Shown here: in pieces, positions 46,565 to 55,247 of the stretch
How positions within the stretch are numbered: position 1 is the stretch's first letter
Layout of the letters: each line of letters starts with the position of its first letter
Source of the DNA: JAWLGJ01 sp041685145
GTDB taxonomy: Bacteria; Pseudomonadota; Alphaproteobacteria; Rhodospirillales; Magnetospirillaceae
Direction of reading: 5' to 3'
DNA length: 63,212 bases
NCBI GenBank assembly: GCA_041685145.1
Contig: JAWLGJ010000016.1
Coordinates: 1-63,212 of the forward strand
Made by a program: the position numbers and the translations under genes
The notes under the pieces: generated by a model
Databases searched by the model: none
Told to the model about the DNA's origin: nothing
What the model saw: only the letters and a program-made list of their open reading frames with translations

Positions 46565-46775
46565 ATGCCCGGCCGCCGCCTGCGCGCCCGGCACCCGCCC
46601 CGAAACGCTTGCGGTCGAGGGCAATGTTACCGTGGTGTTGCCGCTCGACCTGCGCATCCGCGTCGGGGTGCTGGGGCTCGAGGTGCTGGCGGTGGACATC
46701 CGCAAAACGCGGCTGTGGTGGTTGAGGGTGTGGTCGCTGCCGCCGCCCCGGGGGGACCCGCCCGAGGCGCGCTAA
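46565..46775 (+). pseudogene. Possible small gene broken by a frameshift
   Basis: An ATG at 46565 has a good site (AAAGGAAACC), but its frame gives only Arg/Gly-rich sequence. From about 46599 another frame reads like a real protein segment, ETLAVEGNVTVVLPLDLRIR followed by VGVLGLEVLAVDIRKTRLWW, and ends with TAA at 46773 without its own start codon. One indel near 46590-46602 would join the two. It may be noise; confidence is low. Confidence 0.25.
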
Positions 46776-46779
46776 ACGA

Positions 46780-47331
46780 TCAGGCGGCGGCGACGGATTC
46801 CCCGCGTTGGCCGACAAAGGCGCCGTCCAGGGCGACGGCGACGCCGTTGACGACTGCGGCGATGCGCACCGCCGCCTGCACGGCCGCCGCCGACAGGCCG
46901 CCTTGGCGGACCTGGTGCTCGTGGGCCTGCATGCAGGCGCCGCAGCCGTTGATCGCCGACACCGCCAGCGAGAACAGTTCGAAGTCGAGCTTGTCGATGC
47001 CGGGGCGGCCGATGACGTTCATGCGCAGCCGCGGCGGCATGGTCTTGTAGTCGCCCCCGACCAGATGGCTGAAGCGGTAATAGACGTTGTTCATGCCCAT
47101 GATGGCGGCGGCGGCCTTGGCGGCGTTCACCGCTTCGGGCGCCAGACGACCCTCGGCCTCGGCCTGCACGGCGGCGATCACCGCCGGCTGGCGGGTGGCG
47201 ACGGCGCTGGCCAGCATCACGCCCCAACGCTGCTGCTCGCTCAGCCCCGGCTCCCGCGCGAGGCTGGACAGGTTCAGCTTCAGGTCGCGGGCGTGTTCGG
47301 GCAGGGCGTTTTTCAGGGTCTCGATGGACAT
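46780..47331 (-). CDS. ahpD: AhpD-family alkylhydroperoxidase
   Basis: 183 residues. Carboxymuconolactone-decarboxylase fold; active site INGCGACMQAHEHQVRQGG with the CxxC pair and the histidine. Reduces AhpC or acts as a peroxidase itself. 58 nt after ahpC in the same direction, so an ahpC-ahpD operon. MNNVYYRFSHLVGGDYKTMP is a family segment. Confidence 0.95.
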   Translation of the reverse strand: MSIETLKNALPEHARDLKLNLSSLAREPGLSEQQRWGVMLASAVATRQPAVIAAVQAEAEGRLAPEAVNAAKAAAAIMGMNNVYYRFSHLVGGDYKTMPPRLRMNVIGRPGIDKLDFELFSLAVSAINGCGACMQAHEHQVRQGGLSAAAVQAAVRIAAVVNGVAVALDGAFVGQRGESVAAA

Positions 47332-47389
47332 GCTTCTCCTCCTCGGGTGGGGGCGCGGCGGCGCCGTGGGCCGCCGCGCCGTCGGGGGG

Positions 47390-47929
47390 CTACGCCGCCT
47401 TGATGGTTTCGGCGCCCTGCTCCCAGTTGCAGGGGCACAACTCGTCGGTCTGTAGGGCGTCGAGCACCCGCAGAACCTCTTGCGGATTGCGACCGACGCT
47501 GAGGTCGTTGACCGAGACGAAACGGATGACGTCGTCGGGGTCGACGATGAAGGTCGCCCGCAGCGCCACCCCTTCCTCCTTGTCGAGGATGCCCAGCGCC
47601 CCGGCGAGTTCCTTCTTCACGTCGGACAGCCACGGATAGGGAACCGCCGCCAGATCCTCGCGCGACCGCCGCCAGGCGAGGTGCACGAAATCCGTGTCGG
47701 TGGACGCGCCGACAAGCTGCGCGTCACGGTCGCGGAAATCGCCGTCGAGTTCGGCGAAGGCGAGAATCTCCGTCGGGCAGACGAAGGTGAAATCCTTCGG
47801 CCAGAAAAAGTACACCTTCCACTTGCCCCGCCAGCTTTCCGATGTCACCTCGGGAAACTGCTCGGGAATGTCGGTGCCCTCCACCGCCTTGAGACGGAAA
47901 TCGGGGAAACGGTCGCCGATGGTCAGCAT
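47390..47929 (-). CDS. ahpC: AhpC-type peroxiredoxin
   Basis: 179 residues. Peroxidatic cysteine C51 in DFTFVCPTEI; resolving cysteine in ELCPCNWEQG. Shorter and different from the second peroxiredoxin at 52.2 kb; this one belongs to the AhpC group that pairs with AhpD. AAGGAG lies before the ATG. Divergent from the OxyR gene, which presumably activates it under peroxide. Confidence 0.95.
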   Translation of the reverse strand: MLTIGDRFPDFRLKAVEGTDIPEQFPEVTSESWRGKWKVYFFWPKDFTFVCPTEILAFAELDGDFRDRDAQLVGASTDTDFVHLAWRRSREDLAAVPYPWLSDVKKELAGALGILDKEEGVALRATFIVDPDDVIRFVSVNDLSVGRNPQEVLRVLDALQTDELCPCNWEQGAETIKAA

Positions 47930-47977
47930 CTCTCTTGTCGCTCCTTGCTTGGGTTGCCACGTCTTGGCGCCCCCCAG

Positions 47978-48006
47978 ACATAGCGAGGCTTGAAAAATCG
48001 TTCCAA
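47978..48006 (-). promoter_or_regulatory. Probable ahpC promoter
   Basis: Minus strand: TTGGAA (48006-48001), 17-nt spacer, CTATGT (47983-47978), start near 47971. The 95-nt gap to the oxyR-like gene is AT-richer here (GAAAAATCGTTCC, ATGAGTTATTTC) and would hold the regulator's site; no clean OxyR tetranucleotide repeat was made out. Confidence 0.5.
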
Positions 48007-48024
48007 TGAGTTATTTCTCCTACT

Positions 48025-49017
48025 GTGATCGGGCATTTCGATAAGTCCGTCCATCTGCCCCGGCTGCGCCAGCTCGCCTATCTGGTCGCCCTGGACGAGC
48101 ACCGCCATTTCGGCCGCGCCGCCGAAAGCTGCCACGTCACCCAGTCCACCCTCTCGGCGGGCTTGCAGGATCTGGAGAGCCTGCTGGGCGCGGTGCTGGT
48201 CGAGCGCACCCGCCGGCGGGTGATGATGACGCCCCTGGGCGAGGAGGTGGCCCACCGGGCGCGGCGGCTGTTGCGCGACGCCGGCGACATCGTGGAACTG
48301 GCGCAGGCGAGGGCGGCGCCGCTGACCGGGCCGCTGCGCCTGGGCGCCATTCCGACGGTGGGGCCGTTCCTGCTGCCGCGCGCCTTGCCGGCGCTGCGCC
48401 GGGCCCATCCCGGGCTGAAGCTGTATCTGCGCGAAGCCTTGACCGCCCGCCTGTTGGAGGCACTGGGCGCGGGCGACCTCGACGCCGCCCTGATCGCCCT
48501 GCCCTATCCGCTGGACAACCTGGCGCAGGCCGAGATCGGCCGCGACGACTTCGTGCTGGTGTGCCCGCCGGACCACCCGCTGGCAACGGGCGGAGCCGTG
48601 CCGTTGGACGCCGTGGCGCGGCAGGATCTGCTGTTGCTGGAGGAAGGCCACTGCCTGCGCGAACACGCGCTGTCGGCCTGCCGCCTCGACCCGCGCCGCC
48701 ACAACGCCGCCTTCAGCGGCACCAGCCTGCCGACCCTGGTGCAGATGGTGGCCAACGGCATCGGCGTGACGCTGCTGCCGCGCCTGGCACTGGCGGCGGG
48801 GCTGCTGCGGGGCACGGGGCTGGTGGCGCGGCCGCTGGCCGGCGGGGCGCCGCCGCGGCGCCTGGCGCTGGTGTGGCGGCACTCGGCGCCCCGGGCCGAT
48901 GATTTCGAGGCTCTGGCGGCGTTCCTGCGACGGATGTCGGAGTCAGCCGAGGAGGGCGGAGACCGCGGCGACGGCGCCGGCCAGCGCGCCGGCGACAACA
49001 CCGCCCGCGAGGCCTAG
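48025..49017 (+). CDS. oxyR: OxyR-like LysR-family regulator
   Basis: 330 residues. LysR HTH: LAYLVALDEHRHFGRAAESC and TQSTLSAGLQDLE. The redox cysteines of OxyR are present with the right 9-residue spacing: C210 and C219 in EEGHCLREHALSACRLD (199/208 in E. coli). Divergent from ahpCD, as expected. Starts with GTG; no clear ribosome site, so it may be poorly translated or leaderless. The last 20 or so residues are a low-complexity tail that overlaps the 3' end of exoD by 75 nt. Confidence 0.93.
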   Translation: MIGHFDKSVHLPRLRQLAYLVALDEHRHFGRAAESCHVTQSTLSAGLQDLESLLGAVLVERTRRRVMMTPLGEEVAHRARRLLRDAGDIVELAQARAAPLTGPLRLGAIPTVGPFLLPRALPALRRAHPGLKLYLREALTARLLEALGAGDLDAALIALPYPLDNLAQAEIGRDDFVLVCPPDHPLATGGAVPLDAVARQDLLLLEEGHCLREHALSACRLDPRRHNAAFSGTSLPTLVQMVANGIGVTLLPRLALAAGLLRGTGLVARPLAGGAPPRRLALVWRHSAPRADDFEALAAFLRRMSESAEEGGDRGDGAGQRAGDNTAREA

Positions 49018-49569
49018 GCCGGCCACCCCTACCGCCACGCCGGCCAGCACCGCCAATCCGTCCTGCTCCAGCAGGCCCAGGGCCAGCATCACCATCGCCA
49101 CCGCCGGCAGCATGTTGCCGAGCGGGATCGGCAGGATCATCACGCAGGAGAGCACCAGCGCCAGCCCCCCGACGAGGAAACGCTCCGCCCGGCGGCTGGT
49201 CAGCGCCGCCAGCCGTGGCCGCAGCATCGCCTCCAGCCGTTGCAGCCACGGCAGCGCGTGCCGCAGGAAGCGCAGGAAGTCGCGCCGCGAAAACGATCGC
49301 CCCCCGATCCAGTTCGGCAGCCACGGCTTGCGGTAGCCGGCGATAAGCTGGGCCGCCAACAGCATCAGGGGCACGCCCAGCAGCGTCGACACGCCCGGCA
49401 GCGTCACCGGCAGCACATTGGGCAGCGCGAGCACCAGCATCAACAGGCCGAATGCGCGCTCCTGCATGGCGGCGTCGATGTCGCGCAGGCGCACGCGCTC
49501 GCCCTCGATGGTCTCGGCGAACTCGCGCAGCACCCGTGAGGTGCGCGGCGGAACGGTGGGGTCGATCAT
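48943..49569 (-). CDS. exoD: ExoD-family membrane protein
   Basis: 208 residues. Exopolysaccharide-synthesis ExoD family: LPNVLPVTLPGVSTLLGVPLM (seen as LPNVLPVTLPGV and LLGVPLMLLAAQL) and VLSCVMILPIPLGNMLPA. Several TM helices, with a Gly/Ala-rich final helix pair. Role in exopolysaccharide and alkaline or invasion tolerance in rhizobia; mechanism unknown. Converges on oxyR with a 75-nt overlap. Confidence 0.9.
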   Translation of the reverse strand: MIDPTVPPRTSRVLREFAETIEGERVRLRDIDAAMQERAFGLLMLVLALPNVLPVTLPGVSTLLGVPLMLLAAQLIAGYRKPWLPNWIGGRSFSRRDFLRFLRHALPWLQRLEAMLRPRLAALTSRRAERFLVGGLALVLSCVMILPIPLGNMLPAVAMVMLALGLLEQDGLAVLAGVAVGVAGLGLAGGVVAGALAGAVAAVSALLG

Positions 49570-49714
49570 GGCGGCAAAGATGGGAACGCCGGCGGCCGAA
49601 GTCGCCGCCGGCGGCGGCCGCCCTGGCGCTCGAAGGGCGCAATGCCTATTTTGTGCCTGCCCCCTCCACCGCCGCGCGCCGAGGGGGCGTCCGCGTCAAC
49701 GGAGTTTGGCCGCC

Positions 49715-49888
49715 ATGCGTTACGACCCCGACGTGATCCCCCGCCCGCCCGGCAACAGCGCGGCCGCGCCCCTGCCCTCGCCGCAGGCGGCGGCAAAGGC
49801 GGCGGCGCTCGCCGGCCTCGCCATCGCGCCGTGGACCTTCTTCCTGTGGCCGCCGCTCTACATTCTGGCGCTGCTGCCGGACGACTGA
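49715..49888 (+). CDS. Small membrane protein, 57 residues
   Basis: MRYDPDVIPRPPGNSAAAPL leads to a Pro/Ala-rich stretch and one hydrophobic segment APWTFFLWPPLYILALL near the end. ACGGAG precedes the ATG. Not recognised. Divergent from exoD. The gap 49570-49714 before it contains no other gene. Confidence 0.55.
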   Translation: MRYDPDVIPRPPGNSAAAPLPSPQAAAKAAALAGLAIAPWTFFLWPPLYILALLPDD

Positions 49889-49895
49889 CGGCCGA

Positions 49896-49925
49896 AGAAA
49901 AAGGCCCCGCCACAAGGGCGGGGCC
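49896..49925 (-). terminator. Intrinsic terminator for the leftward LysR gene
   Basis: On the minus strand GGCCCCGCC, short loop, GGCGGGGCC (9-bp stem, 49925-49903) followed by TTTTTCTTC. It ends transcripts coming from prx-trxB-lysR. The remaining part of 49926-50129 shows no gene. Confidence 0.8.
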
Positions 49926-50129
49926 AGTACGAACAGGGAGGCTTCACGTCTGGGAGACGAGGGGTCCGAGGACCCAAAAGCGCATCGCCGGAAGGCATTA
50001 GCCACATATGCTGCGACGCACCATTCAGCGATTACTAATGTAGGGAATCGCGGCGCCAAAATCCACAAGAAACATGTCAAATCGGATATGCGTCCAGCGC
50101 ATGACTCGCCGGGGCGGCGCCGACCGGCC

Positions 50130-51044
50130 TCAGAGCAGGCTTTCCGACACCTTGCGGATAAGGAAATCGCGGAAGACGTTGATGCGCTTGGAATGGCGCA
50201 ATTCCTCGGGGTAGACGAAATAGGCGTCGAGGCTGGGGCCGCGCAGTTCCGGCAGGATCTCGACCAGATTGGAGGCCTCGCGGCTGAGGTAATCGGGCAG
50301 CGCGGCGATGCCCAGGCCGCTTTGCACCGCCCGGAAGATGCCGTAGATGTTGTTGATCTTCAGCACGGCGCGCCGCGGGCTGCCGGGCCGGGCGCCGACC
50401 TCTCCCAGCCAGTTCACCCGCGCCACCGGCGCCGAGGCCTCGTCACCGAACACGATGATGCGGTGGCGGTCGAGGTCTTCGACCGCCTTCGGCATCCCGT
50501 GCTTCTTCAGATATTCCGGCGCCGCATAGACGTGATAGCGCATGGTGACCAGGTGGCGCTGCACCAGGTCGGGCTGGCGCGGCGGCATCATGCGGATGGC
50601 GACGTCGGCCTCGCGCATCGACAGGTCGAGTTCCTCGTCGTCGAGAATAAGCTCGACGCTGATGTCGGGGTAGAGGTCAAGAAACTCGCGGACGCGCGGC
50701 GTCAGCCACAGCGAGCCGAAGGCAACCGTGGTGGTGATCTTCAGCGGCCCCTGCGGGCGGTCCTTGCTCTCGGTCAGCCGCGCCTCCACCATCGCCAGCT
50801 TGGCGAAAACGTCGTGGACGGTGCGGTACAGCAACTCGCCCTGCTCGGTGAGGATGAGGCCGCGGGCGTGCCGGTGGAACAGCGGCGCGCGCAGCGATTC
50901 CTCCAGGGCGCTGATCTGCCGGCTGACCGCCGACTGGCTGAGATTGAGGATGTCGCCGGCATGGGTGAAGCTGCCCGCCTCCGCCACGGCGTGGAAGATG
51001 CGCAGCTTGTCCCAGTCCATGGCACCACCGGCCGAGCGCGGCAT
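50130..51044 (-). CDS. LysR-family regulator linked to trxB
   Basis: 304 residues. HTH: LRIFHAVAEAGSFTHAGDIL and LSQSAVSRQISALEESL; substrate-binding domain LKITTTVAFGSLWLTPRVRE. Full length. A strong GGAGG precedes the ATG at 51044, so this start is preferred over MDWDKLRIF eight residues later, even though many homologues begin there. 38 nt after trxB in the same direction, a linkage seen in other Rhodospirillales. Target unknown, probably thiol or redox genes. Confidence 0.93.
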   Translation of the reverse strand: MPRSAGGAMDWDKLRIFHAVAEAGSFTHAGDILNLSQSAVSRQISALEESLRAPLFHRHARGLILTEQGELLYRTVHDVFAKLAMVEARLTESKDRPQGPLKITTTVAFGSLWLTPRVREFLDLYPDISVELILDDEELDLSMREADVAIRMMPPRQPDLVQRHLVTMRYHVYAAPEYLKKHGMPKAVEDLDRHRIIVFGDEASAPVARVNWLGEVGARPGSPRRAVLKINNIYGIFRAVQSGLGIAALPDYLSREASNLVEILPELRGPSLDAYFVYPEELRHSKRINVFRDFLIRKVSESLL

Positions 51045-51082
51045 CCTTACCTCCCCCCGTTACAGGCCGCGCCCGGCGGCCG

Positions 51083-52048
51083 CTAAGTCGCCGCCGCCGG
51101 TTCCGCCACGCCGTGATGCACAAGGAAGCGGTCCGCCTCCAGCGCCGCCATGCAGCCCGTCCCGGCGGCGGTCACCGCCTGCCGGTAGATCTTGTCCTGC
51201 ACATCCCCGGCCGCGAACACGCCGGCGACATTGGTGGCGGTGCTGTCGGCGGCGGTGAGGATGTAGCCCTCGGAATCCATCTCCAATTGGCCCCGGAAGA
51301 TGCCGGTGTTGGGGTCGTGGCCGATGGCGACGAACACCCCGTCGACCTCCAACTCCGACAGCGCGCCGCTCTGGGTGTCCTTCAGGCGCAGCCCGGTAAC
51401 GCCGGGCGGGTTGTCCGCGCCCAGCACCTCCTCGACGACCTTGTTCCAGACCACCTCGATCTTGGGATTGGCGAACAGGCGGTCCTGCATGATCTTTTCG
51501 GCGCGCAGGCTGTCGCGGCGATGAATCAGCGTCACCTTGCTGGCGTGGTTGGTCAGATAGATCGCCTCTTCCACCGCCGAATTGCCGCCGCCCACCACCG
51601 CGACCTCCTTGCCACGGAAGAAGAACCCGTCGCAGGTGGCGCAGGCGGAGACGCCGAAACCCTGGTAGCGCCGCTCGCTCTCCAGGCCCAGCCAGCGCGC
51701 CGAGGCGCCGGTGGAGATGATCAGCGTGTCGCCGGTGTAGACGTCGCCGGAATCGCCCCAGCAGGTGAAGGGGCGCCGCGACAAATCGACCTTGACGATG
51801 ATGTCGTGGATGAGTGTGGTGCCGACGTTCTCGGCCTGCTTCTGCATCTGCTCCATCAGCCACGGCCCCTGAATGGGATCGGCGAAGCCGGGATAGTTTT
51901 CAACCTCGGTGGTGATGGTGAGCTGCCCGCCGGGTTGCAGCCCGGCGACCATGATCGGGGCGAGGTTGGCCCGCGCCGCGTAGACGGCGGCGGTGCAGCC
52001 GGCCGGGCCGGAGCCCAGGATGAGAACCTTGGTGTGATGCGTGGCCAT
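51083..52048 (-). CDS. trxB: Thioredoxin reductase
   Basis: 321 residues. NADPH-dependent flavoprotein that reduces thioredoxin. FAD motif VLILGSGPAGCTAAVYAARA, redox-active CATC (136-139) in SACATCDGFFFRG, NADPH motif VAVVGGGNSAVEEA, and FAAGDVQDKIYRQ near the end. Start ATG at 52048 with GGGGGAGG directly before it; a longer open frame upstream is not supported. Confidence 0.97.
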   Translation of the reverse strand: MATHHTKVLILGSGPAGCTAAVYAARANLAPIMVAGLQPGGQLTITTEVENYPGFADPIQGPWLMEQMQKQAENVGTTLIHDIIVKVDLSRRPFTCWGDSGDVYTGDTLIISTGASARWLGLESERRYQGFGVSACATCDGFFFRGKEVAVVGGGNSAVEEAIYLTNHASKVTLIHRRDSLRAEKIMQDRLFANPKIEVVWNKVVEEVLGADNPPGVTGLRLKDTQSGALSELEVDGVFVAIGHDPNTGIFRGQLEMDSEGYILTAADSTATNVAGVFAAGDVQDKIYRQAVTAAGTGCMAALEADRFLVHHGVAEPAAAT

Positions 52049-52094
52049 TGTGCCTCCCCCTCTCAGGGACGGATTTTCGTCGTGACTGCGTGGT

Positions 52095-52123
52095 ACAATA
52101 GGAATCCGGCCGCAAGGCCGCAA
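52095..52123 (-). promoter_or_regulatory. Probable trxB promoter
   Basis: Minus strand: TTGCGG (52123-52118), 17-nt spacer, TATTGT (52100-52095). Start near 52088, 40 nt before the trxB ATG. Confidence 0.55.
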
Positions 52124-52135
52124 GCAAGGATGGCG

Positions 52136-52157
52136 GCGGCGGGTCGACGCCCGCCGC
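52136..52157 (-). terminator. Hairpin after the second peroxiredoxin gene
   Basis: GCGGCGGG, loop TCGACG, CCCGCCGC: 8-bp stem 12 nt after the prx stop and just before the trxB promoter. No T-run. Confidence 0.4.
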
Positions 52158-52168
52158 GCCGCCGTCGC

Positions 52169-52795
52169 TCAAAGCCGGTCGGCTTCGCTGCCCAGGTAGC
52201 TGGCCACGCCCTCCGGCGTCGCCTTCATGCCCTGCTGGCCGCGATTCCAGCCCGCCGGGCAGACCTCGCCGTGCTGCTCGTGGAATTGCAGGGCGTCGAC
52301 CATGCGCAGGGTTTCGTCGACATTACGGCCCAGCGGCAGGTCGTTGACCACCTGATGGCGCACGATGCCGGCGCGGTCGATCAGGAAGGTGCCGCGCAGC
52401 GCGACGCTGCCGTTGACCAACACGCCATAGTCGCGGGCGATCTGCTTGGTGAGATCGGCGACCATCGGGAATTTGAGGCCGCCCAGGCCGCCCTTCTCGC
52501 GCGGGGTGGTCTTCCAGGCCAGATGCGTGAAGTGCGAGTCCACGCTCACCGCCACCAGCTTGACCTTGCGGTCGGCGAATTCGCCGTAGCGGTTGTCATG
52601 GGCGATGATTTCGGAGGGGCACACAAAAGTAAAATCGAGGGGATAGAAGAAAACGACCCCGTAACTGTCGTTCAGATATGCGTTCAGGTTAAAGGTCTCG
52701 TTGATTTCGTCGTCCGGCATGACGGCGGGAGCGGTAAAATCCGGCGCATTGCGCCCCACAAGCACCGTCTGGCTGAAGTTATTGCTCTCGCTCAT
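52169..52795 (-). CDS. Typical 2-Cys peroxiredoxin
   Basis: 208 residues, Prx1/AhpC subgroup. Peroxidatic C59 in PLDFTFVCPSEI; resolving cysteine in HGEVCPAGWNRGQQ. Uses thioredoxin, which matches trxB just downstream. ATG at 52795 chosen (AGAGGA before it); upstream open codons are not family-like. Distinct from ahpC at 47.4 kb. Confidence 0.95.
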   Translation of the reverse strand: MSESNNFSQTVLVGRNAPDFTAPAVMPDDEINETFNLNAYLNDSYGVVFFYPLDFTFVCPSEIIAHDNRYGEFADRKVKLVAVSVDSHFTHLAWKTTPREKGGLGGLKFPMVADLTKQIARDYGVLVNGSVALRGTFLIDRAGIVRHQVVNDLPLGRNVDETLRMVDALQFHEQHGEVCPAGWNRGQQGMKATPEGVASYLGSEADRL

Positions 52796-52863
52796 TGCAA
52801 AGTCCTCTCGCGACACTAAAACCCTGAGCCGGGAATACGCCTTGGCTCCCGGCGGCGTAAGCG

Positions 52864-52892
52864 AATTTAATGGTGGTCCGCTCCACACGCAA
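52864..52892 (-). promoter_or_regulatory. Probable promoter of the peroxiredoxin gene
   Basis: Minus strand: TTGCGT (52892-52887), 17-nt spacer, TAAATT (52869-52864). The leader (about 60 nt) can fold CCGGGA...TCCCGG near 52833-52856. It is part of the 254-nt divergent gap shared with the Lrp-type gene. Confidence 0.5.
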
Positions 52893-52986
52893 GATGGAAT
52901 GTTTACAACATAACCTGTAAGTTCATGGTAAGTCTCGCATGGCCGCTGCCGCCATGCCGCCCTCGGCATACGGTGTCATTGCGGGC

Positions 52987-53016
52987 TTGGCGCCCGGCGG
53001 CGGTTCCGAGTAATAT
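52987..53016 (+). promoter_or_regulatory. Probable promoter of the Lrp/AsnC gene
   Basis: TTGGCG (52987-52992), 18-nt spacer, TAATAT (53011-53016). The overlapping ATTG-N5-CAAT dyad around 53014-53026 could be an autoregulatory site. Confidence 0.5.
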
Positions 53017-53049
53017 TGTTGCGCAATCCTGGGCCTGGGAGACCAATCC

Positions 53050-53559
53050 GTGCAACGGGTCAAGCTCGACCGCATCGACCGCCGCATCCTGGCCGACCTC
53101 CAGGCGGACGGGCGCATCACCAATGTCGAGTTGGCCCGCCGCGCCGGCATCTCGGCGCCGCCCTGCCTGCGGCGCGTGCGCGCCCTGGAGGAGACGGGCT
53201 TCATCCGCGGCTACCACGCCGAGGTCGACCCGGTGGCGATGGGCTACAACGTCACCGTGTTCGCGCATGTGGGCCTCAACAGCCAGGCCGACGCCGATCT
53301 GCGCGCCTTCGAGGAACTGGTGCGCCAGTGGCCGGAGGTGCGCGAATGCCACATGCTGGCGGGGGAGACCGACTTCTTGCTCAAGGTGGTGGCGCATGAC
53401 TGGGACGACTACCAGCGCTTCCTGACCACGCGGCTGACCGCCGCCCCCAATATCAGCCACGTCAAGTCGGCCCTGGCCATCCGCACCTCCAAGCACGAGC
53501 CGGGGGTGCCGGTGGACGTCGAGGCGGGCGACGACCCCGAGACCGCCGACGACCACTGA
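53050..53559 (+). CDS. Lrp/AsnC-family regulator
   Basis: 169 residues. HTH: LDRIDRRILADLQADGRITN and ISAPPCLRRVRALEETGFI; ligand-binding RAM domain with GETDFLLKVVAHDWDDYQRF. Starts with GTG. The C-terminal 20 residues are an acidic tail. Divergent from the peroxiredoxin gene; the same neighbourhood (lrp, prx, trxB, lysR) suggests it controls thiol defence or amino-acid metabolism. Confidence 0.94.
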   Translation: MQRVKLDRIDRRILADLQADGRITNVELARRAGISAPPCLRRVRALEETGFIRGYHAEVDPVAMGYNVTVFAHVGLNSQADADLRAFEELVRQWPEVRECHMLAGETDFLLKVVAHDWDDYQRFLTTRLTAAPNISHVKSALAIRTSKHEPGVPVDVEAGDDPETADDH

Positions 53560-53676
53560 GGGCCGCCGGGCCGCGTCTCGCCACCAACGCGCCGGCGGGG
53601 CTGTCCGGACGGGCGGTTACGCCGCCGCCGCCGCGCCCACACATGCCGCCCATGCTTCGCAGCCGGAGGCCCTGGC

Positions 53677-55185
53677 ATGGCGGCCGTGACGACATCGGAA
53701 TCCTGTTGGACCGGCACCGTGCCGGCGATCGACCTGCCGCCCCTGCCGGGGGGCGGCGTCGAGGCGGATGTGGCGGTGATCGGCGCGGGGCTGGTCGGCA
53801 TCACCACCGCGCTGATGCTGGTGCGCGCCGGGCGCTCGGTGGTCGTGCTGGAGGCGCGGCAGGTGGGCCGCCAGGTGACCGGTGGCACCACCGCCAAGGT
53901 GACGGTGCAGCACGGCCTGATCTACCGCCACCTGATCGAGCGCTTCGGCACCGACGGGGCGCGCGTCTACGCCGAATCCAATCTCGCCGGCCTCGACTGG
54001 ATCGCCGAGGAGGTGCGGGCCCATGCCATCGCCTGCGATTTCGAAACCCGCGCCAGCCACCTCTACACACGCGAATCGCGGCGGGTGGCGGACCTGGAGC
54101 GCGAGGCGGAGGCCTGCGCCCAACTGGGTCTGCCGGTGCGGTTCCACGAGGGGCTGGCGTTGCCATACCCCGTCAGCGGCGCCCTCAGCTTCGACGGCCA
54201 GGCGCAGTTCCACCCAATCAAGTATCTCGCCGCCCTCGCCGACGCCTTCCAGGCCGCCGGCGGGCGCATCCATGAAAACACGCGGGTTCTGGACGTTCGC
54301 GAGGGCCGCCCCTGCCGCCTTGCCACCGACCGCGGCTCGGTCAGCGCCCGCGACGTCATCGTGGCCACCAACATTCCTTTCCTCGACCGCGGCGGCTTCT
54401 TCGCCAAGGCCTTTCCCTACCGGCACATGGCCGTGGCCGGACCCGTGGCCGACGGCGCCGCCCCCGACGGCATGTTTCTGGGCGTCGACGAGCCCACGCG
54501 ATCGTTCCGCACCGTGGCGCACGAGGGCGGACGGCTGCTGGCGGTGATCGGCGAGGCATTCCCCACCGGCCACGGCGACGCCTCGCGGCGCCTCGCCGAC
54601 CTGCAAAGCTTCGCCTCGCGGCATTTCGGCGTCACCGAGTTCCCCTATCGCTGGGGCAACCAGGATTATTACGCCGCCGACCGCGTCCCCTATGTCGGCC
54701 GGCTGCTGCCGACGTCGCGCCACATCCGGGTGGCCACCGGCTTCAATGCCTGGGGCATCACCAGCGGCACCGCGGCGGCGATGATCCTCACCGACGCCGT
54801 GCTGGGCCGCCCCAACCCCTGGGCGCGGTTCTACGACGCCACCCGCCTCAAGCCGCGCGCCTCCGGCCGCCGTCTGCTGGAGAAGAACCTGCACGTCGCC
54901 GTCACCTGGGGCCGGGACCGCATCGGGTCGACCGCTGAGCGCGACGCCGAGGCACTGGCCGCCGGTGACGGCGGCATCGTCCGCGCCGCCGGCAAGGACG
55001 CCGCCGGTTACCGCGACCAGGCCGGCACGCTGCACCTGTTCGCACCCGCCTGTCCGCACATGGGCTGCAAGGTGGTGTGGAACGGCGCCGAAGCGAGCTG
55101 GGACTGTCCCTGCCACGGCTCGCGCTTCACCGCCGAGGGCGAGGTGCTGTCGGGCCCGGCGGTGGAACGGTTGCGGCGCCTTTAG
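53677..55185 (+). CDS. FAD-dependent oxidoreductase fused to a Rieske domain
   Basis: 502 residues. N-terminal DAO-type FAD domain: VAVIGAGLVGITTALMLVRAG, then VTGGTTAKVTVQHGLIY and ATGFNAWGITSGTAAAMIL. C-terminal Rieske [2Fe-2S] site: CPHMGCKVVWNGAE then WDCPCHGSRFT. The same order is known in gamma-glutamylputrescine-oxidase-like and other YhfW-type proteins of unknown substrate. GGAGG before the ATG. Upstream gap 53560-53676 shows nothing else. Confidence 0.92.
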   Translation: MAAVTTSESCWTGTVPAIDLPPLPGGGVEADVAVIGAGLVGITTALMLVRAGRSVVVLEARQVGRQVTGGTTAKVTVQHGLIYRHLIERFGTDGARVYAESNLAGLDWIAEEVRAHAIACDFETRASHLYTRESRRVADLEREAEACAQLGLPVRFHEGLALPYPVSGALSFDGQAQFHPIKYLAALADAFQAAGGRIHENTRVLDVREGRPCRLATDRGSVSARDVIVATNIPFLDRGGFFAKAFPYRHMAVAGPVADGAAPDGMFLGVDEPTRSFRTVAHEGGRLLAVIGEAFPTGHGDASRRLADLQSFASRHFGVTEFPYRWGNQDYYAADRVPYVGRLLPTSRHIRVATGFNAWGITSGTAAAMILTDAVLGRPNPWARFYDATRLKPRASGRRLLEKNLHVAVTWGRDRIGSTAERDAEALAAGDGGIVRAAGKDAAGYRDQAGTLHLFAPACPHMGCKVVWNGAEASWDCPCHGSRFTAEGEVLSGPAVERLRRL

Positions 55186-55247
55186 GGTGCCAGAACCGCG
55201 GCCGCGGTTGGGCTGTTCGCTGGCGTGTAGGGCACGAAGGGGCGGTG

